DNA of 64,000 bases, taken from positions 248,001-312,000 of the forward strand of contig NZ_JALBGD010000003.1 of the NCBI RefSeq assembly GCF_023507705.1, given 5' to 3'. This document shows, in pieces, positions 53,077 through 62,800 of this stretch (position 1 is the first letter of the stretch; the number at the start of each line of letters is the position of its first letter). The notes beneath the pieces were generated by a model, which saw only the letters and a program-made list of their open reading frames with translations, was not told the origin of the DNA and made no database searches. Source of the stretch: Stappia sp. WLB 29. GTDB lineage: Bacteria; Pseudomonadota; Alphaproteobacteria; Rhizobiales; Stappiaceae. Made by a program: the position numbers and the translations under genes.

Positions 53077-53695
53077 AGCCGACCGGGCGGCCGCCCGCAT
53101 CCAGCGCCATCGACTTGACGATACGGGCATCGGCCTCCTGGCACAGGAGCACGAAGTCGCGGATGGTGCAGAAGTGGATGTTCGGCGTGTCGTACCAGGA
53201 ATAGGGCAGGTAGTCGGTGACCGGCATGCGGCCGCCGAACAGAAGCTGCAGGCGGTTGCGCCAGAAGCCGAAATTCGGGAAGGACACGATGACGTTGGAG
53301 CCGATGCGCAGCAGCTCCTCCAGCACCCGGCGCGGCGCGTAGGTCGCCTGCAGGGTCTGGCTGAGGATGACGAAATCGAAGGCGTTGTCCGGATAGTCCG
53401 ACAGGTCGCGGTCGGCGTCGCCCTGGACGACGGACAGGCCGCGGGCGACGCAGGCGTTGACACCGGCCTGCGACAGTTCCAACCCGCGCCCGTCCACCTG
53501 CTTCTCGCGGATCAGCAGGTCGAGCAGCTCGCCCTCGCCGCAGCCGATGTCGAGAACCCGCGAGCCGGGCGCGACGAGATCGGCGACGAGACGGTGGTCG
53601 CCGCGCGCACTGCCACCGGCCGTCTGCGGCGCGGTCGTCGGCACGGGCGGCGCGTCCACCGCGGCCTCGGGTGTGGTGATGGTCGTCACGCTCAT
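53009..53695 (-). CDS. metW: Methionine biosynthesis protein MetW
   Basis: MetW is a methyltransferase-fold protein that works with MetX in O-acylhomoserine synthesis. The 228-residue protein has [113 protein letters not shown], all typical MetW signatures. The first 30 residues are Thr/Ala/Pro-rich and unconserved. The ATG at 53693-53695 overlaps the metX stop by four bases. The 3' end overlaps a convergent methyltransferase gene by 68 bases. Confidence 0.95.
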   Translation of the reverse strand: MSVTTITTPEAAVDAPPVPTTAPQTAGGSARGDHRLVADLVAPGSRVLDIGCGEGELLDLLIREKQVDGRGLELSQAGVNACVARGLSVVQGDADRDLSDYPDNAFDFVILSQTLQATYAPRRVLEELLRIGSNVIVSFPNFGFWRNRLQLLFGGRMPVTDYLPYSWYDTPNIHFCTIRDFVLLCQEADARIVKSMALDAGGRPVGFTAPWWVWNLIGEQALFLLKRS

Positions 53696-54921
53696 GCGGC
53701 ACCTCCTGCCGGCGGGGCGATCCCGCGGGCGTGGGCCGCGCCGGTCAGGAAACCGAGCACGGTGCGGAACATTTCCGGCTCGTCGAGCAGGAAGGCATCG
53801 TGGCCGCGGTCGCTCTCCACCTCGACGAAGGAGACGTTGGCGGCGGCCGCGTTCAGCGCCTTGACCACGGCCTTGCTCTCGGCGGTGGGGAACAGCCAGT
53901 CGGAGGTGAAGGACATGACGCAGAACCGGGTCGGCGAATGCAGGAAGGCGCGCGGCAGCGAGCCGCCGAAATCGGCGGCCAGGTCGAAATAGTCCATCGC
54001 CCGGGTGACATAGAGATAGGAGTTGGGGTCGAACCGGTCGACGAAGGTCATGCCCTGGTGGCGCAGGTAGCTCTCGATCTGGAAATCGGCGTCGAAGCCG
54101 AAGGTGATCGCCTCGCGGTCCTGCAGGTTGCGGCCGAACTTGCGGTGCAGCGCCGGGTCGGAGAGATAGGTGATGTGGGCGGCCATGCGCGCCACTGCGA
54201 GCCCCTTGGACGGGCGCACGCCACGCTCGAAATAGCGCCCGCCGCACCAGTTGGGATCGGCCATCACCGCCTGGCGGCCGACCTCGTGGAAGGCGATGTT
54301 CTGCGAGGAATGGCGGGCGGCGGCGGCGATGGGCACGGCGGAGAACACCCGCTCGGGATAGCTTACCGCCCATTGCAGCACCTGCATGCCGCCCATGGAG
54401 CCGCCGACCACGGAAAACAGCGTCTCGATGCCGAGATGGTCGAGCAGCACCGCCTGGGCGCGGACCATGTCGCGGATCGTCACCAGCGGCAGGTCGAGGC
54501 CCCAGCGCCGGCCGGTCGCCGGGTTGGTGGAGGCAGGTCCCGTGGTGCCGAGGCAGCCGCCGAGCACATTGGCGCAGATGACGAAGAAGCGGTCGGTGTC
54601 GACCGGCTTGCCCGGGCCGACGAGCAGCGACCACCAGCCGGGCTTGCCGGTCAGCGGATTGGGCGAGGCGACATACTGGTCGCCGGTCAAGGCGTGGCAG
54701 ACGAGGATCGCGTTGCTGCGGTCCGCGTTCAGCGTGCCATAGGTCTCGTAGGCGATCTGCCAGGGATCGAGCACGGTGCCGGAATCGAGCCGCAACGCCT
54801 TGTCGCCGCCGAACCTCTCGACGCGGCTCGACGGATTGTCGGCCTCGCTGGCCGGCGCTGCCCGCAGCTCCGGTGGGCTCTGATCGGGCGGGGTCTCTTC
54901 GGCGGTCGTGTCCTTGCTCAT
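53692..54921 (-). CDS. metX: Homoserine O-acetyltransferase
   Basis: MetX transfers an acyl group (acetyl, in some members succinyl) to homoserine, the first committed step to methionine. The 409-residue alpha/beta-hydrolase-fold protein has [28 protein letters not shown], the nucleophile in [16 protein letters not shown], the acid in [10 protein letters not shown] and the His in [15 protein letters not shown]. The N-terminal 40 residues are unconserved. The ATG at 54919-54921 lies close behind AGGAGGATGTCCGGC, a strong ribosome-binding site. It forms a coupled pair with metW. No SAM riboswitch was recognised in the 350-bp upstream gap. Confidence 0.95.
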   Translation of the reverse strand: MSKDTTAEETPPDQSPPELRAAPASEADNPSSRVERFGGDKALRLDSGTVLDPWQIAYETYGTLNADRSNAILVCHALTGDQYVASPNPLTGKPGWWSLLVGPGKPVDTDRFFVICANVLGGCLGTTGPASTNPATGRRWGLDLPLVTIRDMVRAQAVLLDHLGIETLFSVVGGSMGGMQVLQWAVSYPERVFSAVPIAAAARHSSQNIAFHEVGRQAVMADPNWCGGRYFERGVRPSKGLAVARMAAHITYLSDPALHRKFGRNLQDREAITFGFDADFQIESYLRHQGMTFVDRFDPNSYLYVTRAMDYFDLAADFGGSLPRAFLHSPTRFCVMSFTSDWLFPTAESKAVVKALNAAAANVSFVEVESDRGHDAFLLDEPEMFRTVLGFLTGAAHARGIAPPAGGAA

Positions 54922-55038
54922 CGGTGCCGGACATCCTCCTGGCGGCGTTCGCGCGGTTTGCCGGCGATGCCTGGGGTCGAAATTGTCTCGCGAGGGCCGG
55001 TTTCCGCCCTTGTGGGGGCCGGCCCGCGGGGACCAGCA

Positions 55039-55067
55039 GACGTAGGAGCCCGTCCGGGCAACGTCAA
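55039..55067 (-). promoter_or_regulatory. Candidate promoter of metX-metW
   Basis: On the minus strand TTGACG (55062-55067) and TACGTC (55039-55044) are 17 bases apart. The -35 match is good, the -10 weak. It lies about 120 bases upstream of the metX start. Confidence 0.35.
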
Positions 55068-55152
55068 TGTTTTCTTTTGCTTTCGACAGGCCTACTGCCT
55101 ATGAGTATGCGCTGGCCGGCGCCCCTTTTTCCGCGGGCGCCGGCCGTCTTTT

Positions 55153-55244
55153 CCGCAAGGCCGGCATGCGTGCCGGCCGATCTTCCGCCGTGCCGGCCTG
55201 GTTGCCGACACGGTAGTCCCGCAAGGCCGGCCCGTGTGCCGGCC
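55153..55244. repeat. Two copies of a 26-bp hairpin-forming repeat before hisC
   Basis: The copies at 55153-55178 and 55219-55244 match at 23 of 26 positions; both begin CCGCAAGGCCGGC and end GTGCCGGCC. Each can fold on itself (GGCCGGC with GCCGGCC). A partial third arm, GTGCCGGCC, lies between them near 55190-55198. They occupy the leader of hisC, where alternative pairing could form. Only two full copies exist, so this is not a CRISPR array. Confidence 0.7.
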
Positions 55245-55273
55245 AAGACCGCCGCAGTCAGGAAATCTCGGCC

Positions 55274-56395
55274 ATGCTGACGACCGCCGATCCCCGTTCC
55301 CCGTCCCGTCCCGAGCCGCGCCCCGGCGTCATGGAGATCGCTCCCTACGTGCCCGGCCGGACCAAGTCGACGGGCGGTGCGAAGCTCCACAAGCTGTCCT
55401 CCAACGAGACGCCGCTGGGCCCGAGCCCGCGCGCCGTGGAGGCCTTCAGCGCCTGCGCCGGCCATCTGGAGCTCTATCCGGACGGCGGCTCGACGGGCCT
55501 GCGCGAGGCGATCGCCGACGTCTACGGCCTGAACCCGGAGCGGATGATCTGCGGCAACGGCTCGGACGAGATCCTGGAGCTGGTGGCGCGCGCCTATATC
55601 GGCCCGGGCGACGAGGGCCTCTACAGCGAATACGGCTTCCTGGTCTACAAGATCGCCATCCTGGCCGCCGGCGGCACGCCGGTCGTCGCGCCGGAACAGA
55701 ACCTGACGACGGATGTCGACGCGCTGCTGGCGCGGGTGACCCCGCGCACCAAGGTCGTGTTCCTCGCCAATCCGAACAATCCGACCGGCACCTACCTGCC
55801 GTTCGACGAGATCCGCCGGCTGCATGCCGGCCTGCCGTCCAACGTACTGCTGGTGCTGGATGCGGCCTATGCAGAGTATGTGCGCCGCAACGACTACGAG
55901 GCCGGCGTCGAGCTGGCGGCGACGGCCGACAACGTGCTGATGACGCGCACCTTCTCGAAGATCTACGGTCTGGCGGCGCTGCGCATCGGCTGGGCCTACG
56001 GCCCGGCGCATGTGATCGACGCGCTGAACCGGGTGCGCGGGCCGTTCAACGTTTCCGCCGCCTCGCAGGCCGCCGGCATCGCCGCCGTGCGCGACCGCGC
56101 CTTCCTGGAGACCGCCGTCGCGCATAACGACAAGTGGCTGGACTGGGTGAGCCAGGAAGTGGCGGCGCTGGGCCTTCAGGTCACGCCGAGCGTCGGCAAT
56201 TTCGTGCTGATCCACTTCCCCGAGGAGCCGGGCCGCACCGCGGCGGAAGCCGATGCCTATCTGAGCGCGCGCGGATGCGTGCTGCGGGCGGTGGGTGCCT
56301 ACGGACTGCCCAACGCGCTGCGCATGTCGATCGGCAGCGAGGAGGCCAACCGCGAGGTCGTCTCGGTGCTGAAGGAGTTCCTCGCCGGGCGCTGA
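55274..56395 (+). CDS. hisC: Histidinol-phosphate aminotransferase
   Basis: HisC is a PLP-dependent aminotransferase that converts imidazole-acetol phosphate to histidinol phosphate; paralogues next to tyrC also act on aromatic amino acids. The 373-residue protein has [68 protein letters not shown], and the PLP-binding Lys in [20 protein letters not shown]. The ATG at 55274 gives the common family start [15 protein letters not shown] soon after. tyrC follows after 62 bases, which suggests a role in tyrosine/phenylalanine as well as histidine synthesis. Confidence 0.93.
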   Translation: MLTTADPRSPSRPEPRPGVMEIAPYVPGRTKSTGGAKLHKLSSNETPLGPSPRAVEAFSACAGHLELYPDGGSTGLREAIADVYGLNPERMICGNGSDEILELVARAYIGPGDEGLYSEYGFLVYKIAILAAGGTPVVAPEQNLTTDVDALLARVTPRTKVVFLANPNNPTGTYLPFDEIRRLHAGLPSNVLLVLDAAYAEYVRRNDYEAGVELAATADNVLMTRTFSKIYGLAALRIGWAYGPAHVIDALNRVRGPFNVSAASQAAGIAAVRDRAFLETAVAHNDKWLDWVSQEVAALGLQVTPSVGNFVLIHFPEEPGRTAAEADAYLSARGCVLRAVGAYGLPNALRMSIGSEEANREVVSVLKEFLAGR

Positions 56396-56457
56396 GGCGC
56401 CACGGCGACGGGTCCCGCGCCACGGCGCGCGGGAACCGCAAGTGTCAGGCCGTTTTC

Positions 56458-57378
56458 ATGTCAGATCCGAAATTCCGCCGCCTTGCCCTGATCGGCATCG
56501 GCCTCATCGGTTCCTCCATCGCGCATGCGGCGCGGCGCGAGGGGCTGGCCGAGGAGATCGCCATTTCCACCCGCTCGGAGCAGACGCTGCGCCGGGCCGA
56601 GGAACTGGGGCTCGGCGACAGCTATCATCTTGATGCCGCTGAGGCGGTGAACGGTGCCGATCTCGTCATCCTGTGCGTGCCGGTGGGCGCGAGCGAGGCG
56701 GTGGCGAAATGGATCGCTCCGGCGCTCGCGCCCGGCGCCATCGTCACCGATGTCGGCTCGACCAAGGCCTCCGTGGTGCGGCAGATGGCGCCGCACCTGC
56801 CGGACGGGGTGCATTTCATCCCCGGCCACCCCATCGCCGGCACCGAGCATTCGGGGCCGGATGCGGGCTTTGCCGAGCTGTTCCGCAACCGCTGGTGCAT
56901 CCTGACGCCGGTGCCGGGCACCGATCCGGCGGCGCTGGAGCGGCTGTCGGCCTTCTGGCGGGCCTGCGGCTCGATGGTCGACACGATGGATGCCGAGCAT
57001 CACGACCTGGTGCTGGCCATCGTCTCGCATGTGCCGCACATCATCGCCTACAACATCGTCGGCACCGCCGACGACCTGGAGACGGTGACAAAGTCCGAGG
57101 TCATCAAGTATTCCGCCTCGGGCTTCCGCGACTTCACGCGGCTGGCGGCCTCCGACCCGACCATGTGGCGCGACGTGTGCCTGCACAACAAGGACGCGAT
57201 CCTGGAGATGCTGTCGCGCTTTTCCGAGGACCTGTCGGCGCTGCAGCGGGCGGTGCGCTGGGGCGACGGCGAGGCGCTGTTCGAGCTGTTCACCCGCACG
57301 CGCGGCATCCGCCGGTCCATCGTCGAGGCGGGCCAGGAGACCGACGCGCCGAACTTCGGCCGCGACGCCAAGCGGTAA
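56458..57378 (+). CDS. tyrC: Prephenate/arogenate dehydrogenase (TyrA family)
   Basis: This enzyme oxidatively decarboxylates prephenate (or arogenate) on the way to tyrosine. The 306-residue protein has the NAD motif RLALIGIGLIGSSIAHAARREG, then VILCVPVGASEAVAKWIAPALAPGAIVTDVGSTKASVV, IPGHPIAGTEHSGPDAGFAELFRNRWCILTP and the catalytic-region stretch DAEHHDLVLAIVSHVPHIIAYNIV. No chorismate mutase or ACT domain is attached. The ATG at 56458 is the natural start; the frame is open upstream only as a shadow of hisC. It is second in the pair hisC-tyrC and converges with folK after 15 bases. Confidence 0.94.
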   Translation: MSDPKFRRLALIGIGLIGSSIAHAARREGLAEEIAISTRSEQTLRRAEELGLGDSYHLDAAEAVNGADLVILCVPVGASEAVAKWIAPALAPGAIVTDVGSTKASVVRQMAPHLPDGVHFIPGHPIAGTEHSGPDAGFAELFRNRWCILTPVPGTDPAALERLSAFWRACGSMVDTMDAEHHDLVLAIVSHVPHIIAYNIVGTADDLETVTKSEVIKYSASGFRDFTRLAASDPTMWRDVCLHNKDAILEMLSRFSEDLSALQRAVRWGDGEALFELFTRTRGIRRSIVEAGQETDAPNFGRDAKR

Positions 57379-57393
57379 ACGGGTTTTTGCAGG

Positions 57394-57903
57394 TCAGTCG
57401 CGAATGGGGCGGATCTCGTCGCGGCCCGGGCAGGTGGCGAGCGCCTGGCGCGCCGTGCGCCCGTCGCCGACCGGCGCGTCCGGCCAGATCTCGGCCAGCG
57501 GCACCAACACGAAGGCGCGTTCGCCCATGCGCGGATGCGGGATGGTCAGGCCGTCCTCCTCGATCCGCTCCTCGCCGTAGATCAGCACGTCGATGTCGAT
57601 GACGCGCGGCCCCCAGCGGACGTCGCGGACGCGGCCGAGGCTGCGCTCGACCTCCAGGCAGCGGTCGAGCAGGTCGCGCGGCGACAGCCGGGTCTCGATC
57701 ACCGCGCAGGCATTGCGGTAGTCGTCCTGCGGCACAGGACCCCAGGGCGGGGTGCGGTAGTCGGAGGAGCGGGCGACCACGACGATGCCCGGCGTTGCGG
57801 CCAGCGCGGCGAGGGCCGCCTCCAGGTTGGCCAGCGTGTCGCCGACATTGGACCCCAGGCCGAGCGCGGCGCGCACCAGGGTCTTTCTCTGTGCGGTGCT
57901 CAT
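57394..57903 (-). CDS. folK: 2-Amino-4-hydroxy-6-hydroxymethyldihydropteridine pyrophosphokinase
   Basis: FolK transfers pyrophosphate from ATP to the pterin in folate synthesis, making the substrate of FolP. The 169-residue protein has LGLGSNVGDTLANLEAAL at the N-terminus, YRTPPWGPVPQDDYRNACAVIET, and the signature RWGPRVIDIDVLIYGEERI with metal-binding Asp residues, then IPHPRMGERAFVLVPLAEI. The ATG at 57901-57903 overlaps the folP stop by four bases. folB, which often sits between folP and folK, is absent. Confidence 0.95.
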   Translation of the reverse strand: MSTAQRKTLVRAALGLGSNVGDTLANLEAALAALAATPGIVVVARSSDYRTPPWGPVPQDDYRNACAVIETRLSPRDLLDRCLEVERSLGRVRDVRWGPRVIDIDVLIYGEERIEEDGLTIPHPRMGERAFVLVPLAEIWPDAPVGDGRTARQALATCPGRDEIRPIRD

Positions 57904-58775
57904 CCCACGTGCTCGCTCATGGTGGCATGGGCGATGCGGGCGGCATCGACATGCGGCTGGACATTGTGGACGCGGACCATGGCCGCGCCCTTGAGGAAGG
58001 CGATGGTGTGCAGGGCAAGGGACCCGTAGAGCCGGTCCTCGGTGTCCACATCCAGCACCGCGCCGATCAGGCGCTTGCGCGAGGCGCCGACCAGCAGCGG
58101 CAGGCCGTGGCGGGCGAAATGCTCCAGCCGGTTGACCACCTTGTAGCTCTGGTCCTGGGTCTTGCCGAAGCCGATGCCCGGATCCAGCATCTGCCGCTCC
58201 GCCGGGATGCCGGCGCGGGCGGCGATCTCCATGGAGCGCTCGAAGGAGCGGTCGATGTCGGCGAGGATGTCGATATCCGGATCCGCGCGCTCGCGGTTGT
58301 GCATCATGATCACGGCGGCGCCGGCCTCGGCGACCGTCTCGGCCATCGCCGGATCCTTCTGCAGGCCCCAGACATCGTTGACGACGACGGCGCCGAGGGC
58401 GCAGGCCCTGGCGGCGATGTCGGCCTTGTAGGTGTCGATGGAGACCGGCGCACCGAGGGCGACGACGTCGGCCAGCACGGGGGCGAGGCGGCGCCATTCC
58501 TCCTCGGCCGAGACCGGCTCGGCATTCGGCCGGGTGCTTTCGGCGCCGATGTCGATCACGTCGACGCCATGGGCGATCATCCGCCGGGCGCTGGACAGGG
58601 CATCGTCGCGGGCGAGGAAGCGGCCGCCGTCGGAAAAGGAGTCCGGCGTGATGTTGAGGATGCCCATCACCCGCGGCCGGTCGAGCGGCACCGCGCCGCG
58701 GCTGTGGCGCAGAAGGCGAGGCGCCCGTGCATCGGCGGCCGGCGAAGGGGGTGCGTCCCCGCGAGGTGATGTCAT
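57900..58775 (-). CDS. folP: Dihydropteroate synthase
   Basis: FolP joins the activated pterin to p-aminobenzoate; it is the sulfonamide target. The 291-residue protein has MGILNITPDSFSDGGRFL, VDVIDIGAESTRPNAEPVSAEEEWRRL, VSIDTYKADIAARA, MLDPGIGFGKTQDQSYKVVNRL and LLVGASRKRLIGAVL, all family signatures in the right order. The N-terminal 35 residues are unconserved. The ATG at 58773-58775 was chosen; the frame extends upstream but that part is Arg/Gly-rich and unlikely. It is coupled to folK downstream. The MFS gene upstream ends 150 bases away. Confidence 0.95.
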   Translation of the reverse strand: MTSPRGDAPPSPAADARAPRLLRHSRGAVPLDRPRVMGILNITPDSFSDGGRFLARDDALSSARRMIAHGVDVIDIGAESTRPNAEPVSAEEEWRRLAPVLADVVALGAPVSIDTYKADIAARACALGAVVVNDVWGLQKDPAMAETVAEAGAAVIMMHNRERADPDIDILADIDRSFERSMEIAARAGIPAERQMLDPGIGFGKTQDQSYKVVNRLEHFARHGLPLLVGASRKRLIGAVLDVDTEDRLYGSLALHTIAFLKGAAMVRVHNVQPHVDAARIAHATMSEHVG

Positions 58776-58925
58776 TCGTCTGCCCCGGTCTCGTGTCCCG
58801 GCCTGGCGTGATGCCCCGGCCCGCGCACGGCCGAGACTGCGACCGGAACAACCGTTTCCGCCGCGGTCTTGCGCCGTTCGCCCCGCCGCGTCAAGGCCCA
58901 ATCGCGTCAAGGGTCGCGGTGGATT

Positions 58926-60254
58926 TCAGCCCTGGCCGGCGGCGGCAACCCGGCGGGCATTGACCCGGCCGAGCAGCAGGTAGGAGGCGACCGCGATGAA
59001 CAGCATTGCAGGGGGCACCAGGATGATGCCGAGCAGCGGATTGCCGAGGGCGGCGATGATCAGGCTGCCGAGCAGGCCGGCGCCGAACTGCAGGAAGCCC
59101 ATCAGCGCGGAGGCCGCTCCGGCCATGCGCGGGAAGCCCTGCAGCGCCGCGCTGGTGGTGGAGGGCAGCGACATGGCCAGCGAAAAGGCGAAGGCTCCGA
59201 CCGGCAGCATCACCCCGAGGAAGGTCGGCGGCATCAGGGTCAGCGAGGCGAGCAGGGCCGAGGCGGCGACGACCATGCCGGTCATGCCGAAGGGCAGCAG
59301 GCGCATGGCATCGACCCGGCGCATGGCGAAGCCGGTGACGATGGTGCCGGAGATGAACGAGCCGGACTGGACCATCATGCCGAAGCCGAACTGGCTGGGC
59401 GTCAGGCCGACATGGTCGATCAGGACGAAGGGCAGCACCGAGGCGAGGGTGTAGATGGTGCCGATGCCGAAGCCGACCAGCAGGCTGGGCTGCATGTAGC
59501 GCGGGTCGCGCAGCAGCGTCGCGTAATTGTGCAGGAGCACCCGCGGCCGCAGGTTGGCGCGGTCGATATAGGGGTTGGTCTCGCGGAACGAGACCTGGGT
59601 CACCACGAGCAGGACGAAGCCGTAGATCAGCATGGCCCAGAAGATCTCGCGCCAGCCGAACAGCTCCAGCGTGACGCCGCCGATGGTGGGGGCGAGCGCC
59701 GGGCCGATCGCCAGCATCATGGCGATGGTGTTCATGATGCGGGCCGAGGTCTGGCCGGTGAACTGGTCGCGGACGATGGCGCGCGAGACGGCGACGCCGA
59801 CCGAGGCGCCGATGCCCTGCAGGGTGCGGGCGACGATCATCCACTCGATGGTGGGGGCGAAGGTCGCGACCACGGTGGAGGCCAGATAGAGCACCAGGAA
59901 GGCCAGGGTCACCGGACGGCGGCCGAAGGCGTCGGTCAGGGGCCCGCAGATCAGCTGGGTCAGCGCGAAGCCGGCGAAATAGGCGGTCAGCGTCAGCTTG
60001 ATCATCGACTGCGAGGTGCCGAAGGCCTCGGCCAGCACCGGCATGGCCGGGGTGTAGAGGGCCATGGTGATCGGGCCGATGGCGACGAGCGCGGCGCCGA
60101 GCAGCGAGGTGCGCATCTCGCTCATGATCGGGCCGCCCTCCGGCGGCGCCGGCCGCCCGGTCCGGGCGCGCGGGGCGCCGGGGGCGAGGGCGGGATCGAG
60201 TGGGGGAAGCTTGTCCATCGCCTCGGAAACGGCGGATGCGGCGGTGCTGCTCAT
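58926..60254 (-). CDS. Bcr/CflA-type multidrug efflux MFS transporter
   Basis: The 442-residue protein has 12 membrane segments and the Bcr/CflA drug-resistance pattern: AIGPITMALYTPAMPVLAEAFGTSQSMIKLTLTAYFAGFALTQLICGPLTDAFGRRPV, RTLQGIGASVGVAVSRAIVRDQF, and ALAPTIGGVTLELFGWREIFW. The N-terminal 45 residues are a Pro/Ala-rich cytoplasmic leader; an inner ATG could give a shorter form. The ATG at 60252-60254 overlaps the MarR gene stop by four bases, so pump and regulator are coupled, a frequent arrangement for inducible efflux. Confidence 0.9.
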   Translation of the reverse strand: MSSTAASAVSEAMDKLPPLDPALAPGAPRARTGRPAPPEGGPIMSEMRTSLLGAALVAIGPITMALYTPAMPVLAEAFGTSQSMIKLTLTAYFAGFALTQLICGPLTDAFGRRPVTLAFLVLYLASTVVATFAPTIEWMIVARTLQGIGASVGVAVSRAIVRDQFTGQTSARIMNTIAMMLAIGPALAPTIGGVTLELFGWREIFWAMLIYGFVLLVVTQVSFRETNPYIDRANLRPRVLLHNYATLLRDPRYMQPSLLVGFGIGTIYTLASVLPFVLIDHVGLTPSQFGFGMMVQSGSFISGTIVTGFAMRRVDAMRLLPFGMTGMVVAASALLASLTLMPPTFLGVMLPVGAFAFSLAMSLPSTTSAALQGFPRMAGAASALMGFLQFGAGLLGSLIIAALGNPLLGIILVPPAMLFIAVASYLLLGRVNARRVAAAGQG

Positions 60255-60736
60255 GAGCGCTCCGGTTGGTCTGTCTTGTGATCGGACGTCTGGTCGGTCG
60301 AGGCGTGAAGGTTGGCGTGCATGCGCTCCAGCAGGGCGTAGATGGCGTCCATCTCCTGCCGGTTCATGCCGGCAAGGGCGGCGCGGCGGATCGCCACCGC
60401 CTCGGCATGGATGCGGTCGAGCACCGGCTCGGCCGCCGCCGTCAGCGCGACGAGCTTGGCCCGCCGGTCGGACGGGTCGGGGCGGCGCGCGACGAGGCCG
60501 GCATTTTCCAGCCGGTCGAGAAACCCGCACATGGTCATCGGCTCGACGCCGAACCGCTCGGCCAGGGCGCCCTGGCGCTGGTCGGGATAGTGCTCGACGA
60601 AGGCGAGGGTGCGGGCCTCGCCGGCGGTGAGGCCGGTGTCGGCCTCAGCCAGCGCCTTCTCGAAGCGGCGGCGCAAAAGCCGGGCGATGTCGCCGACGAG
60701 AAAGCCGAGCGGCCGGGTCGGAAGATCGGGTTCCAT
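60251..60736 (-). CDS. MarR-family regulator of the adjacent efflux pump
   Basis: The 161-residue protein has a MarR winged helix: LTAGEARTLAFVEHYPDQRQGALAERFGVEPMTMCGFLDRLENAGLVARRPDPSDRRAKLVALTAAA. The DPSDRRAK wing is intact, and the N- and C-terminal helices form the dimer domain. It is the first gene of a two-gene unit with the MFS pump and probably represses both. The start at 60734-60736 lies behind GGAAAGCTT. An AT-rich partly inverted sequence just upstream (60749-60767) is a candidate operator. Confidence 0.92.
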   Translation of the reverse strand: MEPDLPTRPLGFLVGDIARLLRRRFEKALAEADTGLTAGEARTLAFVEHYPDQRQGALAERFGVEPMTMCGFLDRLENAGLVARRPDPSDRRAKLVALTAAAEPVLDRIHAEAVAIRRAALAGMNRQEMDAIYALLERMHANLHASTDQTSDHKTDQPERS

Positions 60737-60748
60737 AAGCTTTCCAGA

Positions 60749-60767
60749 TAATATGGTTGCCTTATTA
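60749..60767. promoter_or_regulatory. Candidate operator/promoter of the marR-MFS pair
   Basis: TAATATGGTTGCCTTATTA has inverted 5-bp ends (TAATA/TATTA) and is the only AT-rich patch near. It starts 12 bases upstream of the marR start codon. Both promoter and MarR binding are inferred. Confidence 0.35.
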
Positions 60768-60905
60768 AATGCACTCGTCCCGCGCGCCTGTCAAGCCGGC
60801 CCTGCGTAATGCTGCGTTGCAAGAATCCGGCTCTGCGGTTATAGAGGGCGCGAAAATCCGCGGGTCCCGGTGGGCCCGCGTTGTCATTTCCGGAGCAGCC
60901 CGAAC

Positions 60906-62729
60906 ATGGACTTGCGCAACATCGCCATCATCGCGCACGTCGATCATGGCAAGACCACCCTGATCGACGTGCTGCTGAAGCAGTCGGGCGCCTTCCGCGA
61001 CAACCAGCGCACGGAAGAGCGGATGATGGATTCCAACGACCTCGAGCGGGAGCGTGGCATCACCATTCTCGCCAAGGTCACCTCGCTGACCCACGGCGAC
61101 ACCCGCATCAACATCGTCGACACGCCCGGCCACGCCGATTTCGGCGGCGAGGTGGAACGCATCCTGCACATGGTCGACGGCGTGGTGCTCCTGGTCGACG
61201 CGGCCGAAGGGCCGATGCCGCAGACCAAGTTCGTGCTCGGCAAGGCGTTGAAGCTCGGCCTTCGCCCGATCGTCGCGATCAACAAGATCGACAAGCCGGA
61301 CCAGCGCGCCGAAGAGGTGCTGGACGAGGTGTTCGACCTCTTTGCCGCGCTCGACGCCAACGAGGAGCAGCTGGACTTCCCGGTGCTCTACGGGTCGGCC
61401 AAGCAGGGCTGGATGGCGAAGGAGCCGGAGGGTCCGAAGGAGTCCATGGACCCGCTGTTCGAGCTGGTCCGCGCCCATATCCAGCCGCCGAAGGCGGAGC
61501 CGGGCGCCTTCCGCATGCTGGCGACGACGGTGCAGGCCAACCCGTTCCTCGGCCGCATTCTCACGGGGCGCATCGTCTCGGGCGAGGCGGTGCCGAACAT
61601 GGCGGTCAAGGCGCTGTCGCGCGACGGCAAGCTGGTCGAGACCGGCCGCATCTCCAAGGTGCTGGCCTTCCGCGGCCTGGAGCGCCAGCCGATCGAAAAG
61701 GGCGTCGCCGGCGACATCATCTCGATCTCGGGCCTGAGCGAGGCGACGGTTTCCGACACGATCTGCGCGCCGGAATACACCGAGGCGCTGCCGGCCCAGC
61801 CGATCGATCCGCCGACCCTGTCGATGACCTTCCGCGTCAATGACGGCCCGCTGGCCGGCACGGAAGGCGACAAGGTGCAGTCGCGCGTCATCCGCAAGCG
61901 GCTGATGGACGAGGCCGAGGGCAACGTCGCGCTGAAGATCGAGGACAGCACCGAGGCCGATGCCTTTATCGTCTCGGGCCGCGGCGAACTGCAGCTGGCG
62001 ATCCTGATCGAGAACATGCGCCGCGAGGGCTTCGAGCTGTGCGTCGGCCGTCCGCGCGTGGTGTTCCGCACCGGCGAGAACGGCGAGCGGCTGGAGCCGA
62101 TCGAGGAAGTCATCATCGACGTCGACGAGGAGCATTCCGGCGTCGTCGTGCAGAAGCTGTCGGAGCGCAAGGCCGACCTGCTCGAGATGCGCCCGTCGGG
62201 CGCCGGCCGCACCCGGCTGGTGTTCCACGCCCCGACCCGCGGCCTGATCGGCTACCAGTCGGAACTGCTGTCGGACACGCGCGGCACGGCGATCTTCAAC
62301 CGCCTGTTCCACGACTACGCGCCGTACAAGGGCGAGATCGCCGGCCGTCACACCGGCGTGCTGATCTCCAACGGCGACGGCGAGGCGGTGGCCTATGCGC
62401 TGTTCAACCTGGAAGACCGCGGCCCGATGCTGATCGATCCGGGCGTCAAGGTCTATCGCGGCATGCTGATCGGCGAGCACACGCGCGGCAACGACCTCGA
62501 GGTCAACGTGCTGAAGGGCAAGCAGCTCTCCAACGTGCGCGCGGCCGGCAAGGACGAGGCGGTGCGGCTGACGACGCCGATCCGCCTGTCGCTGGAAGCG
62601 GCGCTCTCCTACATCAACGACGACGAGCTGGTCGAGGTGACGCCGAAGACCATCCGCCTGCGCAAGGCGCTGCTCGATCCGCATGACCGCAAGCGCGCGG
62701 AGCGTGCGGCGACCAAGCAGAGCGCCTGA
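60906..62729 (+). CDS. typA: Ribosome-associated GTPase TypA/BipA
   Basis: TypA is a translational GTPase that helps ribosome assembly and growth under stress. The 607-residue protein has all five domains. G motifs are AHVDHGKTT (G1), RGITI (G2), DTPGHADFG (G3), NKIDKP (G4) and GSAKQG (G5 region). The C-terminal part has [20 protein letters not shown] and the BipA-specific [20 protein letters not shown]. The ATG at 60906 opens [16 protein letters not shown]. It stands alone between a divergent marR gene and a convergent MFS gene, and a hairpin follows. Confidence 0.97.
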   Translation: MDLRNIAIIAHVDHGKTTLIDVLLKQSGAFRDNQRTEERMMDSNDLERERGITILAKVTSLTHGDTRINIVDTPGHADFGGEVERILHMVDGVVLLVDAAEGPMPQTKFVLGKALKLGLRPIVAINKIDKPDQRAEEVLDEVFDLFAALDANEEQLDFPVLYGSAKQGWMAKEPEGPKESMDPLFELVRAHIQPPKAEPGAFRMLATTVQANPFLGRILTGRIVSGEAVPNMAVKALSRDGKLVETGRISKVLAFRGLERQPIEKGVAGDIISISGLSEATVSDTICAPEYTEALPAQPIDPPTLSMTFRVNDGPLAGTEGDKVQSRVIRKRLMDEAEGNVALKIEDSTEADAFIVSGRGELQLAILIENMRREGFELCVGRPRVVFRTGENGERLEPIEEVIIDVDEEHSGVVVQKLSERKADLLEMRPSGAGRTRLVFHAPTRGLIGYQSELLSDTRGTAIFNRLFHDYAPYKGEIAGRHTGVLISNGDGEAVAYALFNLEDRGPMLIDPGVKVYRGMLIGEHTRGNDLEVNVLKGKQLSNVRAAGKDEAVRLTTPIRLSLEAALSYINDDELVEVTPKTIRLRKALLDPHDRKRAERAATKQSA

Positions 62730-62760
62730 TACGTCGCAAGGTTAGTGGATGTCTTTCGAG

Positions 62761-62785
62761 CGGGCGGGGGAAACCCCGCCCGTTT
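62761..62785. terminator. Terminator between typA and the MFS gene
   Basis: A 9-bp perfect stem (CGGGCGGGG / CCCCGCCCG) with a GAAA loop ends in three T on the plus strand. It lies about 30 bases after the typA stop and could also serve the convergent MFS gene. Confidence 0.7.
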
Positions 62786-62800
62786 GCATTTCGGGAACGG

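Larger units (their letters stand above)
54922..55273. other. Divergent intergenic region between metX and hisC
   Basis: This 352-bp gap carries the metX promoter candidate on the left and two hairpin-forming repeats before hisC on the right. I see no gene in it. I looked for the conserved core of SAM-II-type riboswitches upstream of metX and did not find it. Confidence 0.5.

Noticed and set aside
54922-55110. SAM riboswitch upstream of metX
   Set aside because: Expected from other alphaproteobacteria, but I could not find the conserved SAM-II core or a comparable pseudoknot by eye. A covariance-model scan (SAM-II, SAM-V, SAM/SAH) would settle it.
55153-55244. Possible CRISPR array
   Set aside because: Only two imperfect copies with one 40-base gap and no cas genes; each copy is a hairpin.
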